Assembly: GCA_937902525.1 (NCBI GenBank)
Contig: CALEKV010000150.1
Span: 1 to 7,164 of the forward strand
DNA: 7,164 nucleotides
Direction: 5' to 3'
DNA from: an uncultured Candidatus Saccharibacteria bacterium
Lineage (GTDB): Bacteria > Patescibacteriota > Saccharimonadia > Saccharimonadales > Saccharimonadaceae
Below the pieces are notes generated by a model. The model saw only the letters and a program-made list of their open reading frames with translations. It did not search any database and was not told where the DNA came from. How positions within the stretch are numbered: position 1 is the stretch's first letter; each line of letters starts with the position of its first letter. The translations under genes and the position numbers were made by a program. Below, in pieces: positions 4,325 through 7,164 of the stretch.

Positions 4325-7164
4325 TTAATAACTCCCATAAATTGCTGAATTTTGATTTGAGTACAATAAATTACGATTGATAGTGAGTCTAGTGTCGCGA
4401 TATTCTAGCATTTGACCATTATAAAACGTTCTGTACGTGTTTGCGGTTACATTACGATAAGTTTGGTATAAATATCCATTTGAAGTATTTTTACCTAGTA
4501 GCTCTGCGCTAACATAAAATGGTATAGTTGTCGATGAAGTAGTATCAATGAATACTTTTTTTGTAACATTTTGATTTTGCATCATCCATTTAGCCTGCGC
4601 AACGTCAGTACCATGCTCGTAAAAGAAGTTATAATATGTTCCTGAATTTGCAAGGTTAATTTTGGGATCAAACCCGCCAGTCAGTTGAGGGATAAGACCA
4701 GAATTATGTAAAAATATTAGCACAAATAATGTTGCAAAAATATACGTAATTCTAGTTTTTGATTTAAAGTGTAACTCACATATATATAACGTAGGAATTA
4801 CTGTTATAACAAGCATTTGCGCGAACAATCGCCCAATATCATAACTAACTGATACATAGGGTAAGGTTGTTATCATAACAAGTAATATTACTGCCGCGTC
4901 ACTTAGAGCCGTAAGATAAAGTAATTCTATCGAATACTTTTTTTTGCCGCGACGCCGAAAGTACATGATAGATAGTCCGGCAGTACCAAAGATAATAAAC
5001 AATTGGTAAAACTTTGCGACCGAGGAATGTATGAAATTATTTATGGCTTGTACGTTAAAAATTCTATTTATAGCATTTCCCAAAGAAGTGAGTGGCAACT
5101 CATCAATAGGTACGTATGTTATATACTTTTTCTGATCACCTGCATGCTCACTAAGTGCTTCTTGAGGTGATTGTTGATTTGACCCAAGAATACTAAATTT
5201 GGTTGTAGTAGAGTGTATATAATTGCCCCTCTTTATTGAATTAAGCGTACGAGTTATCGTTCGTCCAAGATTCGGCGAAGTTTGCGTAAGAAGAGATCCC
5301 CACGCATACGTAGCTAATAGTGCAACTATTATAATCGGTACGCTCAATAAAGGTATGGTCATGCCTTTTTTAATCATCTGTTTATAACTGATAACTTTAT
5401 ACACTGCAAATGACGTGATAAGAAGCCCAACGGTTACGTAATTAGTCGAGTAATGCGACAACAGTATTCCAAGCAGCAGCATAATCGTAAGTATGTATTT
5501 TGGTCGTTTGGCAATTTGCGAGAAACTGACGATCATCAAGGCTATGAAGAAGAGAAATGCGATTTCCTGACGGTTGAGAAAGGTCAGGTCGTTAATGAAT
5601 ACCGGAAATGTGATGAAGACAAATCCGGCAAGTAGCGCACTCTTATCCGCAAGGAACTTCTTAAAGACATAGAACATAGGCACAATACCGAATGCAAACA
5701 CTACTTGGAATACGGCCTTATATATGTACTCTGCAGGTATATGAGTAATGTTATAAAGTACAGTTGGCAAAATACTAATACTCAGGCACGAATTATACGG
5801 ATCATATGAAGGAACCCGCGCAAGCCAAAATGCACGCGTATTTGTCGATGTAAATACTTGGAACTCATGACGTATATCATGACCCGTAATAAACCAGCCT
5901 CTCAGTGAAGTACTCAAGAGGATACTTAATGCGAACATAAAGAGTGCGTAGGGATATAGCGGACGCAGCTCTTTCTTAACTATAAGAAGTATAAAGAGAG
6001 CAGCAATTGAACCAAACAAGATCATCGTTAAAATGTTTGATGATCCATTGTTAAGGCGAATTGCGCCGCCGATAGCCAAGACTGGCAATAACGTTAGCAG
6101 AACTGCAGTGAAGAGGTACGTCTTTGATGGGTATTTCAGCTCTGGCAATGAGATGACTAGTTTTGATTTTCGATTCAACCAAACAAGCAGAAGGGTGGAG
6201 AGCGAAAGCATGATGAAGATGTTAAGGGTGGTCAGCGGACGGTCAAGACCGATGTAGTGCAGGGTGTTGAGGAGAAGACCACCTACCATGATAACGAGCA
6301 GGCTCAGTACGACGGAGAGACCCGCTTGTATCCACCAGCCACCAAAGCTGGTTGTGATACGGTGCAGCAACAAGTAGCCTGGCACCGTGAGGAAGAAGAG
6401 AAGGATTATGATTGACCCAACAATATTCGATAGTGCGAATGCGGCGACTGCAAGGATAAGTAGTGGAACAATTACGAGCGGTAAGCTGAATGTGCGGCCA
6501 ACTGGGATAGGTTCTACAATCTCTGTTACTGCCTTTTCTCTTGGGTAGATGGCCGCAAAGCGTTCTCGTACAGCTGACCAGGTGAACGTCTGCGCCATTG
6601 CTAAGGCAGTTCGGCTCATGGTTCGGTATAGTGGTTTGTCGGCAGCGAGTTTCACGAGCGCTGTTCGTAGTGCTGTAGCATTACCATAAGGTACAAGCAA
6701 ACCATTCTTGCGATGCTTAACGACGTCCTTATTACCTGTCACACGAGTTGCAATAATTGGCAGTCCAGCGGCCATCGCTTCAAGGAGCACGAGTGGCATA
6801 CCTTCTCGTTCTGATGGCAAAACGAATATGTCAGCTTGATCATAATAGTTGCGGAGTTTCTCACCGCTCGCAAACCCAGCAAATGTGATGTTCTTCAGCT
6901 TCAATTCTTTCGCGTAAGCTTTTAGCTCTTTCTTCAGCTCACCGTCACCCACGATTGTGGTTACGAACTGGTCAGAGATACCGTTGAGTGCATCGAGGAG
7001 CTGTCTGAGGTTCTTCTGGTAGCTCAGGCGACCTACAAATAGTAACCGTGGCTTCTTGTGCATGCTTCGGCGTTTCGATATAAAGAATTCGCTTGCGACA
7101 CCATTAGGTATGACATGCACGTGCGTAGCTTCAACGTGATAGCGTTTACATAGGATTTGTTTCT
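4325..7164 (-). CDS. GT4 glycosyltransferase fused to a DUF2206-type polytopic membrane protein, N-terminus cut by the right edge
   Basis: The frame stays open to the right edge. A GTG at 7120 could be mistaken for a start, but it lies inside the GT4 hinge, and 14 further codons precede it in frame. Counting residues from that GTG, the GT4 C-terminal domain (1-190) has VIPNGV (3-8), LLFVGRLSYQKN (26-37), IVGDG (56-60) and the E-x7-E motif EGMPLVLLE (106-114), then ATRVTGN and KNGLLV. Most of its N-terminal Rossmann domain lies outside the window. From 211 there are about 17 membrane helices, a 90-residue polar loop (611-700) and a 120-residue tail after the last helix (about 811-931). GHDIRHEF (413-420), PYNSCLSISILPT, NRQE (516-519), SHYSTNY, YDIGRLF (760-766) and the tail pattern YLYQTYRNV ... 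NQNSAIYGS match the DUF2206 family as I recall it, a predicted membrane protein family of unknown function. It probably works in glycan assembly. The 3' third is AT-rich. Confidence 0.92.
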   Translation of the reverse strand, partial: KQILCKRYHVEATHVHVIPNGVASEFFISKRRSMHKKPRLLFVGRLSYQKNLRQLLDALNGISDQFVTTIVGDGELKKELKAYAKELKLKNITFAGFASGEKLRNYYDQADIFVLPSEREGMPLVLLEAMAAGLPIIATRVTGNKDVVKHRKNGLLVPYGNATALRTALVKLAADKPLYRTMSRTALAMAQTFTWSAVRERFAAIYPREKAVTEIVEPIPVGRTFSLPLVIVPLLILAVAAFALSNIVGSIIILLFFLTVPGYLLLHRITTSFGGWWIQAGLSVVLSLLVIMVGGLLLNTLHYIGLDRPLTTLNIFIMLSLSTLLLVWLNRKSKLVISLPELKYPSKTYLFTAVLLTLLPVLAIGGAIRLNNGSSNILTMILFGSIAALFILLIVKKELRPLYPYALFMFALSILLSTSLRGWFITGHDIRHEFQVFTSTNTRAFWLARVPSYDPYNSCLSISILPTVLYNITHIPAEYIYKAVFQVVFAFGIVPMFYVFKKFLADKSALLAGFVFITFPVFINDLTFLNRQEIAFLFFIALMIVSFSQIAKRPKYILTIMLLLGILLSHYSTNYVTVGLLITSFAVYKVISYKQMIKKGMTIPLLSVPIIIVALLATYAWGSLLTQTSPNLGRTITRTLNSIKRGNYIHSTTTKFSILGSNQQSPQEALSEHAGDQKKYITYVPIDELPLTSLGNAINRIFNVQAINNFIHSSVAKFYQLFIIFGTAGLSIMYFRRRGKKKYSIELLYLTALSDAAVILLVMITTLPYVSVSYDIGRLFAQMLVITVIPTLYICELHFKSKTRITYIFATLFVLIFLHNSGLIPQLTGGFDPKINLANSGTYYNFFYEHGTDVAQAKWMMQNQNVTKKVFIDTTSSTTIPFYVSAELLGKNTSNGYLYQTYRNVTANTYRTFYNGQMLEYRDTRLTINRNLLYSNQNSAIYGSY

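Noticed and set aside
5453..6257. Plus-strand open frames at 5453-5635 and 6033-6257
   Set aside because: They are antisense to DUF2206 membrane helices and have no family resemblance.
7118..7120. GTG as the start of the large fusion gene
   Set aside because: The frame is open for 14 more codons to the edge, and the GTG falls within the GT4 interdomain motif just before VIPNGV. The true start is outside the window.

Overview
The window is a dense run of five protein-coding genes, all on the minus strand, so transcription runs from the right edge to the left. No RNA gene, CRISPR array, insertion sequence or long repeat was seen. There is no gene-free stretch longer than 63 bases. Both edge genes are cut by the window: the first in transcription order lacks its N-terminus and the last lacks its C-terminus.

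In transcription order the genes are: (1) a large fusion of a GT4 glycosyltransferase to a DUF2206-type polytopic membrane protein (4325 to beyond 7164); (2) a stand-alone GT4 glycosyltransferase (3089-4273); (3) a MOP-superfamily, Wzx-like polysaccharide flippase (1575-3089); (4) UDP-glucose 6-dehydrogenase, ugd (345-1511); (5) the N-terminal part of a VanZ-family membrane protein (1-337). This is a cell-surface polysaccharide or glycoconjugate locus. Ugd would supply UDP-glucuronate, the GT4 enzymes would build a lipid-linked glycan on the cytosolic face, and the flippase would move it across the membrane. The DUF2206 module, whose polar motifs all map outside by the positive-inside rule, could then act on the external face. 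No initiating sugar-phosphate transferase, Wzy polymerase or chain-length regulator is visible, so the locus extends beyond the window.

The genes are closely spaced: 51 bases between genes 1 and 2, a 1-base TAGTG overlap between 2 and 3, 63 bases between 3 and 4, and 7 bases between 4 and 5. No convincing terminator lies between them. One weak promoter candidate lies ahead of ugd. The main promoter must lie beyond the right edge.

The organism is a bacterium using TGA as a stop. The joining of a GT4 domain to DUF2206 and the gene set would suit Candidatus Saccharibacteria or another Patescibacteria lineage, but this is a modest-confidence guess with no phylogenetic marker in view. Base composition is uneven: the flippase, the stand-alone GT4 gene and the 3' third of the fusion gene are clearly AT-rich, while the 5' part of the fusion gene, much of ugd and the VanZ gene are richer in G+C. 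This fits the mosaic structure usual for surface-polysaccharide loci.

I did not find a clearly new biological system. The most interesting item is the GT4-DUF2206 fusion, with cytosolic and predicted extracytoplasmic sugar-handling parts in one polypeptide.
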